A stretch of 64,000 nucleotides of DNA, taken from Mesostigma viride (Eukaryota; Streptophyta; Mesostigmatophyceae; Mesostigmatales; Mesostigmataceae). Location of the stretch: the NCBI GenBank assembly GCA_009746045.1, contig RPFO01000819.1:684382-748381 (forward strand). The letters are read 5' to 3'. The notes below the pieces were generated by a model. The model did not search any database. It was not told the DNA's origin and saw only the letters and a list, made by a program, of their open reading frames with translations. The position numbers and the translations under genes were made by a program. This document shows, in pieces, positions 45,436 through 57,040 of the stretch (positions are counted from its first letter, which is position 1; the number at the start of each line of letters is the position of its first letter).

Positions 45436-46380
45436 TGGCCTAGTAGCTGGCCTCAACCTAAATAGTATATATCAGCCGACCAGCATCAAGAAAAATTGGC
45501 TCATCCTATTGCGGTCTACAATGTTTAGTTAGTCTTTTCCGTCAGTGCACACGCCAATATGACATCCGCACACTTCGGTACGTCACGTGCAGTCCACCCA
45601 CATTTGATGCCGGTGCCATACTAGTCTAGTTGTGAGTGTTCAGGGTTCATACTAGTCTAGTTGTGAGTGTTCAGCATTGCAGCTGTGCTAGCTTGCCTTC
45701 GGGCATGAGAGAGGACCAGAGTCCCTCCCCCCTTCTTGTTGTGTACCACAAAGGGATTCAAAGCACTAGAAATTCGCTCTGCCTTTCCTCAAGGTGCCCG
45801 CGTGTTCTAATGCTATGCAGGCTCCTGAGCAGCCATCTCCCTCGACATATCACGGTCGTTGCACAACCTGAATATATTTGTTACTTGTAATGCCAGAACC
45901 TGATATTAATTGTTAACTTGATGCACCATTACAACAGCATGCCTTGCAATTATAGCGATCGATGTCAGGAGCATGCAATTAAAACAAGGCGTGAATGTCA
46001 ACTTCACTATCCGCGTTCCATTCTGCCAGCCAAACCCGTCTGAATCTCTGATGCGATGAAAACTCTATCATAGCTCAGCGGAAAGCGCAAATTAAGGGCT
46101 TTTTATACCAATCTACAGCACTATGAAGTCCATCGTAGCTTTACTTGAAATGGTTGGGCTTTCGAACTTTTTGGAACCACGCCCAAGTCCCGACTCCCCT
46201 ACTGAACAATTACTCCCGACTCCCGAGTTCCAAAACCCGTCGGAGGCCCGACTACGTATGGCACTGCAACGCTCTGTCAGTATGCCACGTGTCTATAGCA
46301 CCTACAATCCAGAACGTATCCGTTGGAGATACCGTTTCACCCATCTGACGGTCGTAAATCGGTGGGAGAGTAAATGGGTG
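45436..46380. other. Intergenic DNA upstream of the PhoX-like gene
   Basis: A 30-bp direct duplication (CATACTAGTCTAGTTGTGAG...) lies at 45,618-45,680. A plus ORF (46,123-46,683) runs through the GTT repeat and has no recognisable family; I do not call it a gene. Confidence 0.45.
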
Positions 46381-46396
46381 GGAGAGATGAGCATTC

Positions 46397-46457
<61 letters not shown>

Positions 46458-46625
46458 GTCCCACGCCGCACATGGGCAGCAGATGGAGATACCGTATGGT
46501 ACACGTGTAAACGTTTCTTGGTACGGCTGCATCTACACTCTACGGCTGTTCAGTGTCCTGGCCCTCGGCCGTTTCCAAATCTCTGCTGCCCATGTGCGGC
46601 GTGGGCAACAACAACAACAACAACT
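46397..46625. repeat. (GTT)n and foldback with matching (CAA)n
   Basis: (GTT)20 at 46,397-46,457 leads into CCCACGCCGCACATGGGCAG. Its reverse complement CTGCCCATGTGCGGCGTGGG lies at about 46,586-46,605, followed by (CAA)n. The arms could pair across about 110 bp. Confidence 0.8.
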
Positions 46626-46802
46626 CTACTGTACAGTACGGCATGAGCCCGTCGTGGATCCTGGGGCCCTGGCTTTATCGTAGCCTCAATTTCTCTTGTC
46701 TGGCTGTGCATGATCGAGTTCGACAAGGGCAGGCCCACTTCGGGTGTGGCATCTCCGCGAAAATTCGCGTACGAAGGAATATGTTGAGGAATAATACGTT
46801 GT

Positions 46803-47036
46803 GCTGTAGGAATCATGTTAAATAGATGCCGAAGCCGTGGACTCGATGAAATTTCAGGCCTTGTCGAAGCCTGGTCGAAGTAAGGAAACGCTTATGTCCA
46901 GGTGGCAGCGCGTCCGAGCTCCAAAGGCATCTCAGCCATTCTAATGCGCATCTTGGGCATAATTCGCTGAACTTCAACGGAATCAGTATGGAAGAATGTA
47001 GGAATCACGTAATTAGATGCCGAAGCAGTGGAGGAG
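46803..47036 (+). repeat. Duplicated promoter-proximal block upstream of PhoX-like gene
   Basis: TGTAGGAATCATGTTAAATAGATGCCGAAGCCGTGGA near 46,806-46,842 recurs as TGTAGGAATCACGTAA plus TTAGATGCCGAAGCAGTGGA at 46,998-47,033, just before the TATA box. It may be a duplicated upstream element; function unknown. Confidence 0.5.
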
Positions 47037-47043
47037 TATATAA
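47037..47043 (+). promoter_or_regulatory. TATA box of the PhoX-like gene
   Basis: TATATAA, 108 bp upstream of the ATG at 47,151, in a GC-richer setting. Position and sequence fit a pol II TATA element. Confidence 0.5.
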
Positions 47044-47150
47044 CGCCGACCTTCCCCGCCATGGTCCCCACGACGCCGAATTCGACCTCCATTGTGAGTT
47101 CGTGACCCGCCGCCGCTCTCCGTGTCGTGGCGACACTCCTCCCAACAAAC

Positions 47151-49078
47151 ATGTCGAGGTTATTACCCTACCTGATCATCCTGTGCGCGCTAGCCGCTTC
47201 CACAAGCCATGCGGAACAGGCAACGTTTGGAGAAGCGCGCGATGCTTTGCTGACGCAGCGTGCGATGGAGCTGTTCGGCATCCAGGAACCCCTTGTCGCG
47301 AACACCCCGTCATCGGGCGGCTTCATGCATCGCCAAGTGGGCCAAGTGGGAAGCGATCTGGTCGTCGCGGCAAAGGGGCTACAAGTTGAAATTGTCTCGC
47401 GAGTTGTCGGGCAATCTGCAAGCATGCTTGCACCGTGGCCCCATGGTGCCGAGGAGCCGACTCACATGATGCTTACGATCGGCGGCCGCCAAGGGTACAC
47501 ATCTTCCGGGAAGCTGCGCGCCAGTGTTCAATCCGTCGACCTCGCAACGGGGGAAGTTAGGACCATCCTCCGCGGGCTGGACCGAGCCAACGGCATCCGT
47601 GCAACCGCTTGGGGAACCCTGTTGGTGACCGAGTCGGTGAATGACGGCGCCGCCTACGAGATTCTCGATCCGCTGCACGTGCATGAGCTGTCGGTGATTG
47701 ACCGCGAGACGGGCGAGATCCAAGACGCCAACGGTACGTCGAGTTTGCTGCCGTCGCTCTCCTGCTCATTTGCCTGCTCTTGTCGGATCTCACACAGTCT
47801 GGTGTTGATACAAAGCGTGAGACAAGCTCTCTGAGGTAGACAATGTGTATCCTGTAATTCTGCCGCCGTTGCACTGATATCCTGGTTTTCCGCACATGCC
47901 TCTACATGCATTTCTTCAATACCCCCTGACGTATGCGTGCCTTGTACATGCCTCTGCTTGTCTGGCTCCTCCTTCCCCCCTGGCCAGGTGTCGTCGTGAC
48001 ATCACCCGCCCGCAAGCTTGCCTCCCTGCCCACCATGTCCTGGGAGGGCGTCGCGGTGCTGGACAACGGTGTGGTGTATGCTGGTGACGAGCACCGCCCA
48101 GATGACCACGACATTGGCAGCGACGTCGAAGGCGGCTCCCTTTTCAAGTTTGTGCCTGAGCGCCCTGCGCTCCTGGGCCTCACCATCAGCCAGCTGGAGG
48201 ACAGCCCGCTTGTGTCTGGGTCGACCTTCGCGCTCGCTGTTTCTTGCATCCCCCGCAGCAGCGCTGGCTTCCCCCAGTACGGCCAGGGCTGCCAGACTGG
48301 GCAGGGGGCGTGGGTCAAGGTGGACCCCGCCTCTGCGCGTAGGGATGCATTCCTGAAGGGTGCCACTGGGTACTATCGTCCAAGGGACATGCGGCGTGAC
48401 ACGCGCCATGCGGGCCCTGGTGTGCGCCTTTGTGTAGCTAATGCTGGTAATGTGGTTGCGGAGAATTTCGCCGAGGTGCTGTGCGTAGTGGACCACTATC
48501 CACTGGGTGATGGGAGGCAGGGTACTGTCAAGGTCAACGTGCAGGAGTACCAGGCGGTGTCGCCGGGCACGATGGGGTGGGCGACTGTGGGCCGATTTGT
48601 GCTCGGAGATGCTAGTTTTAACTCCATGGATGACCTGGCCTTCCAGCCTGGGACCGGGAACCTGTTTGTGGTGGAGGAGCAGGACGGTGGCGACATCTGG
48701 ACATGCTTGCCAGATGGACCTGACCGGGATCTGGAGAGCGACGGCTGTGTCCGCGTGCTCACGGTTCAGGACGGGCTTACTCAGCCCACCGGGCTCGTGT
48801 TCACCAACGGCGGGCGTGTGGCGTACGTCAACCTGCGGCGCAACGAGGGCGCGCTGCCGTCTCTGCACATGACAGCGGATGGGTTTGGGACGGACGACTT
48901 GTTACGAATCACGGGGTGGAAGGTCCCTGCTGCCTCCGCAGGGGCTGCTCTGCGGGGTGATGCTGGCAAGGACGCTAGCAGTAGTGAAACTGAGCAGGCA
49001 GTGGAGCAAGGTGGTGGTGTTGGTGCCGTGCTTGCGGCTGTACAGGACACAAAGCGCCACCGGAAGACCCTGCTTTAA
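47151..49078 (+). CDS. PhoX-type (DUF839) secreted phosphatase-like protein, two exons
   Basis: Exons 47,151-47,733 and 47,988-49,078 join in phase 1 (AAC G|GT) to 557 aa. ATG 47,151 opens a signal peptide, MSRLLPYLIILCALAASTS, cleaved near SHA-EQ, so the product enters the secretory path. Repeats of beta-propeller type follow: HMMLTIGGRQGYTSSGKLRA, NGIRATAWGTLLVTESVNDG, SWEGVAVLDNGVVYAGDEHR, GGSLFKFVPERP, DDLAFQPGTGNLFVVEEQDG and QPTGLVFTNGGRVAYVNLR. The order, with EGV..AGDEHR and TGLVF..VAYVNLR, is that of DUF839/PhoX proteins, calcium- and iron-dependent alkaline phosphatases of bacteria and algae that release phosphate from esters outside the cell. PhoX identity is by resemblance; catalytic ligands were not assigned. 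The C-terminal 40 residues are low complexity. Confidence 0.8.
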
Positions 49079-50241
49079 GGGCGTGTATAGTAAAGCACCA
49101 GGCTCATTTTTTGGCAGGCTGCAGTTGATGAACAAAACAAAAAGTTTACTGTTTTGTGTTCCTACATGACATGGGTGGTAGGGCTGCCCTTGTGTGGCAC
49201 TGGGTTTAGTTCTGTTGTAGACGGCTGTGATGCCCATTCTTCTGGGTAGCAAAGCAGTTGAAACAGACATTGCAACACCCTGGACTGAATTGAGTCAGTT
49301 GTACTATTTTGTGAAATAGGGCGAGAGCCATACAGAAATAAGTTGGATGCCCTTTATTTATTTTAGATATATAGAATGAGTTTATGATTTGCTATATTCA
49401 AGCGTAGGTAGGTACTAGCTAGCCTGACGTTTAACTTTCCATCGAATAGTGTGCCGAAGTGCAGACGCATGATGACATGTGTATATGGATATTGTGTTGT
49501 CTCTTTGATATGGATATTGTGTACATTTGTTTTGATAATGGAAATTTACGTAACTGAACACTACTGTCTGTCAGTCCTGAACAAATGCCTTATTCAACAA
49601 TCTTGTATTCTCATATGTAATATTTTGTTCTTTATCTCATTTCACTGTTATCATTTTGTTACTTTTTTATATTAATATTTTACTTCTTTTCTTTTCTTTT
49701 CTTCTTTTTTCCCTCCTTTCCCACTTCTCTTTGTGCATTAACTCCTCTTTTACTCTCACTGTTATGTTGGTACATCCTGTCCATTTTTCACTGCCTACCC
49801 CTTTTCACCTTAATTACATTTTTTCATCAAGGAGTGAGCTTGAGGCTGTTGGATAGGAGAGCCCCGGCCGGGTACCACGGGCGCTAAAAAATCGAACTCC
49901 TGACCCATACTCCAACATCGCCTGTGCCTCACCACATCACAGCGATGACCTCTTTCTTTATTCCAATTTTGTTTTTGTTATAATTATTACTCTTTACATT
50001 GTCTTTATTTATTATTGTTCGTATTATTACCATTTACATTTTCTTTTCTTTTTTCTTTCTTTCCTTTTCCTTTTTCTTTTTCCCTTTATAATGTATACTC
50101 CTCACTTTTCATTTTAGCCCCTTCGTGTATGTGTATGCGTTCCCTCTTTTCCTTCTTAGTTTTTGTTGTTTTTGTTGCTGCTGGTGGTGGTGGTGGTGGT
50201 GGTGGTGGTGGTGGTGGTGTGTGCGTGTATTAATTAATGAA
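49079..50241. other. 3' UTR and pyrimidine-rich intergenic DNA
   Basis: T/C-rich stretches lie at 49,655-49,800 and 49,960-50,090. Near 49,870-49,910, minus reads GGAGTTCGATTTTTTAGCGC, a weak B-box-like word; not called. (GGT)14 lies at 50,176-50,219. No gene recognised. Confidence 0.5.
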
Positions 50242-50245
50242 TTAA

Positions 50246-52532
50246 GGGGAGGGGACACCCCTAAAGGGCACTTTTCTGGAAACCATACCTATGCATGTGC
50301 TAAAAATCCAATGATGATTGGGGACCATTAATATGATTAAAAAAAAAAATTCCAGCCACTTGGGGGGGGTGCTAGCCCCCACAGGGCACCGGTAACGCGC
50401 TAAAAATAGAAAAAGACGCTATTCTAGTCACATTTTTCCTAGGGCAGTGGGCAAACATATTGGGACCAAATCATATATTCCCATATAGTTCCCTGACTTT
50501 TGAGAAATGCTACCTAATTTTGAGCACAAAATAATCATGTTTACACACATTGATGGATTTTCCCGCAAAAAGGGTACTTTTTTAATGAAAAAAAAAATTA
50601 TCAAATCATAAACACATGGAATAGGGCCAAATCATATATTCCCAAATACTAGAGGTTGGGGGACATGCAGCCCCAAATTTTCAGGTCATTCTGACAAGCG
50701 CAGCCCTATTTGATGGATATTCCTAGATTGCCACCTGTGACGAAGCTAAGGGAGGTTTTAGCTAGTATTTAACCACACTAACACCCCTTTATACATCTAA
50801 GCCTCATGAAAACTGGCCAAACCACATACTACCATTCTCTGCACATATGGTACCTCCTATGTTCAAGGTTTGACGCCATTCTGACAAGAACTGCCCAAGT
50901 TACAACCATTCCAAGACGGCCACCCATGTAGACGCTACAAGGAAATTAGAGTAACCATTTAGCCACACTAGCACCTCCTTCTTCATCAAAGACATCTGCA
51001 AACTGACCAAAGCACACATAATCAACTCTTGCACGCTGACGGCAACGCATGCTCAATGTGGGGGGTCATTGCGACAAGAACTGCTCAAGTTGATGGGTTT
51101 CCTATATGACCACATGACAAGGCGCTAAGGACCACTCAGTAAGTTAGTGACCCCACAGTGCCACTTAATATGCCATCCAACATGCACCAAAACCATGCAG
51201 AGTATGTTTACAAAGTACAAAGGGGTGGCCACGCACCTCATATGTCTTCATCATCCCTCCAGCATGGCCAGCCTTGTAAATATGTGCATAGCCTTGACGA
51301 TGGTAGCCCTAACATGCCTAAGCGGCATTTCCTATGTTTCTCCAAGGTTAGAGTGTAAGGTTGATGCCAACCAAGCTAATCAACACAACAACACCTCCTA
51401 AACTGTCCTCCCCGGCATGGATGACAAACTGGGACTATGGAGGGCAAGGAACCAAGTAAGAACATGGTATATATAGCTTGCATGCAGTCATGCATGTCAA
51501 CCATGGTTGGCCCAGCACATTGTAGTCTTGTCACATCATCATAACAAAGGAAAGCTCAAACAACCATTGGTGCCAGCTATCTACATGCAGTCACACAAAT
51601 GCAATATCTCCAACATCATCATCACTATAACACTTCCATCCCTGCACGATAAAATGCAAAGAAACCATTGGCGGCCCTTCACCGCATGAGCGCTGTGATG
51701 CCGCTGCGGCCTGTGAGGAGAGGGTGCGTCACTCTCAAACAACAAGAAGCGTCCATACGCACAACATCCTTGCCAGAACACGTTTTATGAAATGCCTTAT
51801 ACCTTCCCGAAGAGCTATAGGCTGCGACTGAAGCGGCCCTGATCACGACATCAACGAAAACAATCTAAAGCTGCCAGGTATTCGACAACACAACGGCAAG
51901 CGACGGCGAGCTAGCTGGCGGAAACTGCCCAAAAAGAACGCAAAAAACCTCGAACGATGAGCTCATAGAAGAAAGCACCGATAGCAGATAACGTTCGCGA
52001 CAAATCTGTACCTTGCCCTCGTAAATCCCTCGCCCAGGCGCGCAACAACAGCCGTTCTTCCATGGACAGGTCAGACACGCACTGCGCAGGTCTGAACAAT
52101 TACTTACCGATAATGGCCGAAAATCTGGCAAAAAGCACCAGCTCGGTTTAGAATTCGATGCAACCGATATTAGTGCCTGCTTCAAGGTCAGAACAGCCCC
52201 CAAAACCGCTATTTTACAGCCGCTATCATGAATTCTATTTCATTCCGCGCGACCAAAAAATTCAGATTACCCACCATGCCGATGGCATAAAAAAACAACA
52301 GCGATATTGTAAACCAGCTGATTTCCGCCACAAAATAACATCATAAACTCATCTCCTTTTAGATTCGAGTAAAATTTTTGCATTTCGCCTGCCCTAGTGT
52401 GGTAGTTTCGCCTGAACGCAGTCGCCATGGCCACTTCCGCAAGGGGTGCGCGCACCGTGCACGTGAAATTTGTGACCTTCGGCTCCGGCGCGAATTTTTT
52501 GGCGCCAAAAAATTCGGGGGTGTCCCGTCCCC
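50246..52532. mobile_element. TTAA-flanked inverted-repeat DNA element, 2,287 bp
   Basis: TTAA occurs directly outside both ends (50,242-50,245 and 52,533-52,536). Ends are inverted repeats of 16 bp with one mismatch: GGGGAGGGGACACCCC at left; right reverse complement GGGGACGGGACACCCC. TTAA duplications are typical of piggyBac and Kolobok elements. Inside are three diverged direct repeats of about 190 bp (ATTCTGACAAGAACTGCCCA near 50,880; relatives near 50,690 and 51,068) and an AT-rich left half. No transposase seen. It inserted at the TTAA-rich tail of the LINE at 52.54 kb. Confidence 0.65.
51679..52428 (-). CDS. Small spliced gene of unknown function inside the TTAA element
   Basis: Three minus exons agree in phase and have GT-AG junctions: 52,176-52,108 (ALISVASNSKPSWCFLPDF), 52,081-52,012 (CVSDLSMEERLLLRAWARDL) and 51,710-51,679 (GRSGITALMR, stop). 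The last intron ends in a good pyrimidine tract and CACAG. A first exon beginning at ATG 52,428 (MATAFRRNYHTRAGEMQKFY) is possible, but its donor is weak (CTG|GTTTAC near 52,310), so the N-terminus is uncertain. I recognise no domain; the middle looks helical and basic. It could be a captured host gene or a transposon-derived protein. Confidence 0.4.
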
Positions 52533-52539
52533 TTAATTA

Positions 52540-52840
52540 GACTCGTGCTCCCGTTGGGGAGTCACGGAGCATTAACCCCGATGGATGGATGGATGGGTGC
52601 AACATTCCTACCGGTCTAATCTATCTACATTGGCTACGTACTACATCTATCTAACAGCATTCTAATGACAACATCTATCTAGGCAGCCGCACGCTGCCCG
52701 AGGGGGAGCTATCTGGCGTGCCTCCCGCGGGATTGCACACGCGGGCGCTTCCCCACTGGGGGGGGCTCATTGTCCTCTATGACCTGGGCCCACTTGGCCT
52801 TGTCCATCATCTTCTTCCAAATCACGGAGAGGCCGAGGCC
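52540..52840 (-). mobile_element. LINE 3' end (copy G)
   Basis: Minus reading MGGLGLSVIWKKMMDKAKWA then QVIEDNEPP matches the ORF2 ends at 30.5 and 44.3 kb in position and pattern. The 3' UTR ends in GGGGTTAATGCTCCGTGACT and ACGAGTCTAATTAA, where the TTAA element begins. Confidence 0.65.
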
Positions 52841-53175
52841 CCCCATGTGTGCGTGTATGTGTGTGTGTGTGTGTTTTCCCTATCAATCTTACTTGTTACC
52901 CGGCTCTGTCTCCCTCCATGCAGGTCTTCCCAGAGATAGCCACGCGGCTCCCGCGGCCTTCGCGTCTTTCCTCTCAGACAACTACCCTAGTCCTTCCACG
53001 GCGTTGGATCGCCAACCGTCCGGGCATAGTTGTCTCACTTCACTGTGCCCTGACCACTCCTTTGGTCTTGGTGTCGATCTTTCCTCTCAGATGACTACTG
53101 TTGTCCTCACATGACGTTGGACCGCCAGACGTCCAGGAATCGTTAATTAGTTGTCTCACTTAATTGTTGGATTAG
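52841..53175. other. Sequence between LINE ends G and H
   Basis: Contains a (TG)n run near 52,855-52,873 and two diverged copies of a TCTTTCCTCTCAGA(C/T)AACTAC block (about 52,968 and 53,078). A related block lies near 57,270-57,340 (CGGCTTCCGCGGTCATCACG). No gene. Confidence 0.45.
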
Positions 53176-53179
53176 TTGT

Positions 53180-53480
53180 CGCACAATTAAACTCGTGCTC
53201 CCGTTGGGGAGTCACGGAGCATTAACCCCGATGGATGGATAGATGGAGGGGTACACGCAATCCTACCGGTCTAAGCTATCTACAAAATCAGTCCTACTCC
53301 GCTATAACTATGGTGCCCGCGACCCTAGGGGTCTTGTCTAGCATGCTTCCCACGTGTGCAAACCCGCGGCTCCTCCACTGCAGGCCGGGGGTTGTTGTCC
53401 TCTATCTATGACCTGAGCCCACTTGGCCTTGTCCATCATCTTTTTCCAAATCATGGAGAGGCCTAGGCCCCCCATGTCCT
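53180..53480 (-). mobile_element. LINE 3' end (copy H)
   Basis: Repeats the same blocks as copy G (CTCGTGCTCCCGTTGGGGAG, GCATTAACCCCGATGGATGG, CACTTGGCCTTGTCCATCAT), same orientation, about 640 bp away. Confidence 0.65.
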
Positions 53481-53634
53481 CTACAAGCTGCTCTTTGAAG
53501 GTGCGGGCCTTGCGGCGCCTAGCTAACCTGGCTGAACCCAGCCCACGTCGAGGAGGTGCCTGCCCGGCTGCAAGCGGGGCGCAGCCCCATGCAGAGGGGC
53601 CACGTGAGGTGTCTACCTGGTCAATTAATTAATT

Positions 53635-53840
53635 AATTCATTAAGAACACACCTCTGTGGGGAGGATATGTAACACATATCCCTGAGAAGGGGCATATGG
53701 TTTTCAATACATTCTAGCTAGGCGACAACTGACCTGCAGGTGGTTGGTGTAAACTGCCACCTACTCGGGGTGCACAACTGAGGTGCACCTGCACCACCAT
53801 GTACACTACTTCCAAGCAGCTGTGCAAAGTTGCGGACATC
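53635..53840 (-). mobile_element. LINE 3' UTR tail with (TTAA)n
   Basis: ATTAATTAATTAATTCATTA then ATATCCCTGAGAAGGGGCAT and GTAAACTGCCACC...GGTGCACCTGCACCACC: the second tail subfamily, minus orientation. Confidence 0.6.
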
Positions 53841-54089
53841 AGTGGGGTGGAAGATGATCATGGCTAGGCAATGGCTTGGGCATGATGGCGTCTCAGCAGA
53901 GAAGAGTGGCTCTCTGCATGGGCAAAGCATGGCTGACTCGTAGCGGATGCACAGTACTTAAGGCTGCCCCATGGTCCAGAGCCCACAGATAGGCTTGGAA
54001 CACGCACATTTAGAGGCACTGGTTTGGGAGAATATAAAGGCCTCTCCCGGAGCCTGAGGGGTTTTAGAGGCATAATAATTTCGCAGGGT

Positions 54090-54475
54090 TATAACCCACA
54101 ACCCCCCTGCATGGTCTACCTGGTTGGTGCGAGCTAAGTGCCCTACTAGGAATAGTTGTATCAGGAATCCTTACACTTATATAAAGAGGACTTGATGACT
54201 GTTTGTCGCCTAAACTCAAGTGAATCGTGATCATTGGGAAAAAAAGCATTTCGGGTGTACTCGATCAGGAGATCGACGGACGAATCCCAGCTGATGCAGT
54301 ACGCGCGAAGCGCCAAGCGAGCGGTCGCTTCAGCGGCCTCTTCTCCGGTCCGAGCGCAGCGAAGGAGCACGTTACGACCCGGCCTCTCCGGAGCGAAGCG
54401 AAGGAGCATGTCCCTACTATGAAAAAGGGCCGGAAGGAATTTCAGGCGACGGACAAACGGGCAAATACCTAGCAA
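54090..54475 (-). pseudogene. LINE ORF2 C-terminal fragment
   Basis: A minus frame reads LFLVGHLARTNQVDHAG, matching AFVGHLARTSQVD of LINE D. The upstream ORF to 54,475 contains LALRAYCISWDSSVDLLIEY and may be diverged ORF2 or unrelated sequence. Confidence 0.45.
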
Positions 54476-55328
54476 CGGGCAATGTCGGCGAGGGACGGAA
54501 GGAGTTTCAGCGGCGACGGGCTTCGGGCCACTAGTTAGCCTCGGGCCATTTCAGCAATTAAGGGACGAAAATGATGAAGGGTGATTGACGGGCCACTACT
54601 TAAGCCCCGGGCCGACTAGCCATGCAGTTGCCACAGGCCACAGGCAACTAGCCACGGGCTATTTAAAATTTCAGCGACGGAGGGACGAAAGGAATTAACT
54701 TGAAATTCACAATTTCCTCTTGCATCTCCATAATGGAGATGCAAGGGACCGACACTGACGGCAGGCCCGGGGGCCACCGCCTGCCTGAAACTCTGACACG
54801 GGACATTCAGACTTGCCTAGGGTGGCCACGGCCTCAGGCCATGACCACGGCCTTATTAGGCTGGCCCCAGCCCACCATTGCATGCTCCTATATTTAATAT
54901 TGCATGCATGGCAAGCAATATTGTTCTACTAATTAAGCTACTAAGTACTTGGCTTGTAGAGATTCTACTTCCGGTTAGTAGTACAATCCAGAAACGGGTT
55001 CATTCCTACAAGTATTGCTTGAGATATGAGCAAGATACTGATTTCTACTACATTCTACTTGGATTCTGTGATTCTACGGCGGTTCTTCAAACTCATGTGA
55101 CGCGTGGCGTACGACGTCTTGTCACAGTACGTGTACGATCAGAACATTTAATCGCCGACACTGCGGTCTAATCAATGCTATTGAATAGACGTGACACTTA
55201 GTGACAGGGCTTGTGCGACAAGACATTGATGTGACTATTTATGGACAATTAGCCGAGATCTGTACGTTGGTTCAGAGCTAGTGAAGGACTGCAACATATG
55301 TATAGTATATTGATCATCCTGCCGGAAC
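54476..55328. other. Gene-free stretch
   Basis: Contains diverged repeats of GGGACGGAAGGA(A/G)TTTCAG and CGGGCCACTA near 54,490-54,690. No gene recognised. Confidence 0.45.
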
Positions 55329-55423
55329 GACTCGAACACGCGGACGTACAAGATAACGGCAGGCTCGAGCTACCATGGTCCAGATTCTCCCGATTTCTCG
55401 CCTGCGCTGGTTATCTCCTTGAT
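55329..55423 (-). mobile_element. SINE-like repeat (copy 2 of 2)
   Basis: Second copy of the block at 15,142-15,232. Differences are a few substitutions and a TAC insertion. Confidence 0.4.
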
Positions 55424-55589
55424 ATGTTGCAGTACGTCCTTCACTCGGAACTCGGTCCGCGCAACAGAGATTAATTACTTAATGAATTGAGAATTTAGCC
55501 AAGCTCTGCCTATGCATGCATGCAGAGAGTCACTCTCTGATGAGAAGAGATGATGATCTTCCACCCCGCCTATGTCTGCGCCCCCCGTA

Positions 55590-55720
55590 GTAGGTGCCGG
55601 AATACATAGTGGTGTTCATGCAGGTGCACTTTGTGTACCCAGAGCAGGTGTAGTTTACACCCTACCCTTGCAGTCCTGAAGTAGCCCAGAATGTATTAAA
55701 AGCTCCACATGCCCCTGCTC
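55590..55720 (+). mobile_element. LINE 3' UTR tail fragment
   Basis: GGTGCACTTTGTGTACCCAG, GTAGTTTACACCCTACCC and GTAGCCCAGAATGTATTAAA match 14,235-14,350. It abuts the ORF2 fragment of LINE E. Confidence 0.6.
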
Positions 55721-55724
55721 TCTG

Positions 55725-56977
55725 ATGAGCCTCCGCCTGCTGAGTGGCAGACGGGCCGGGCATCCGAGTCATGCTGTACAAGAAGGGCTCTCTGCTGCTG
55801 ACCCCGGTAACCGATCGGGGTGTCTGCCTCCAGAGCGCCGCCGGCGCTGAAGGTCTTCATGCGCATGATGCTGCACAGGCTCCGCGCCGCGCTGGACCCA
55901 CACCTGGATGAGTCTCAGATGGGTTTCCGTCGTGGTCGTAACACAGTCTGTCATGGCTGTATTTGTCGCGTGCCGGTTGATGGAGGTGAGGTGCGTGGCC
56001 TTTGCCCTGATGGTTTGCCGCTGCCAGGTCTTTATTTTTGTCAACTACATCAATTAGTTTGGCACGGTCCTCGATCTGGGAGGCTCTTTGGGCCATCCTA
56101 GCTCTGGACCGGATACCACCAGCGTTTATTGCTGCCATTCGTCGACTGTATGAGGGCTCGATCACAGGCAGTAGTGCGGACTGCGGAAGGCACCACCCCA
56201 CCATTTCCCCTTCACCACGGGGTGTGCGGGCAAGGTTGTGTCCTGTCCCGGCCCATATCTGTTCATTATTGTCGTGGATCACGTCAAGTGCCGGGCACGT
56301 GCGCGCTTTACTGCTGGTTCGAGCCTGGCTCGGACATCCTTAACGAGCGCGAGCACGGCGGGGTCGGCACTGGCTACCGCCTGGCCGACCTGATTTATGC
56401 GGACGACACCACCCTCATTGCGCGCCGGCCCCGAGCACATTCAGACCCAGTGGCTGGACTGTCTGGGCTTGGAGGTGAGGGCCGCGGGGTTGGAGATTAG
56501 TGTCAAAACTGAGGCGATGGTGATTGGGGCCTCCAGTCGCCCACCGCTGCCGCGACTGCTCGACGGGACGGAGGTCCTGTTCCGTGACCGCGCTAATCAA
56601 ACTGTTGGGGAGCATGCTTCCTGACACTGCCGACGATGTGGACATCCGCATCGGTCTGGCCTGGGCCAGGCTCTGTTCGCTCAACTACCTACTGGCGCTC
56701 CAAGGGCCTGGGCGAGCACTGCAAGCGCATGCTCTTCAAGGTCCTCGTCCTCACGGCCTGCTTATACGTATGGCGCCGAGGCGTGGACACTCACGGACAC
56801 CCTGGCGGCTAAACTCGACGGCACGGTTTACAGGATGCTCCGACAGGTCCTGAATGTAGGGTTTCCCAAGCATAGGTCATTAGAGTCTTTGTACCAGGGT
56901 ATGCCTCGTATTAATCGGACGACATTATTAGGCAGTGTAGGATAGCATTTGTAGGACATCTTGCTCGCACCAGCCAG
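55725..56977 (+). pseudogene. LINE E ORF2 reverse transcriptase, frameshifted, cut by a transposon end
   Basis: Plus-strand pieces in several frames: LKVFMRMMLHRLRAALDPHL, DESQMGFRRGRNT, IPPAFIAAIRRLYEGS, YRLADLIYADDTTLIARR (motif C), AVGLE-like GLEISVKTEAMVIGASSR, TADDVDIRIGLAWARL. It ends at 'CTTGCTCGCACCAGCCAGG', where LINE D continues but here a transposon end begins. Confidence 0.8.
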
Positions 56978-57040
56978 GGGTGGTTTTACCGGATTAGGAT
57001 ACATTTTTTTGTCTAGGATACATTTGATGCACTGTGCAGT
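56978..57040 (+). repeat. Left end of a second element related to the 10.1-kb transposon
   Basis: GGGTGGTTTTACCGGATTAGG, then ATACATT, a spacer, and TCTAGGATACATTTGATGC. It aligns with GAGTGGTTGCGCTGGATTAGG, ACAAATT, TTTAGGACACTTTTGATGC of the element at 31.8 kb, including the subterminal block at the same distance. It begins exactly where LINE E homology stops. The right end is not in the window. Confidence 0.65.

Noticed and set aside
46123..46683. A 186-codon gene
   Set aside because: A third of it is the GTT repeat (polyVal) and the rest shows no family pattern; probably chance.
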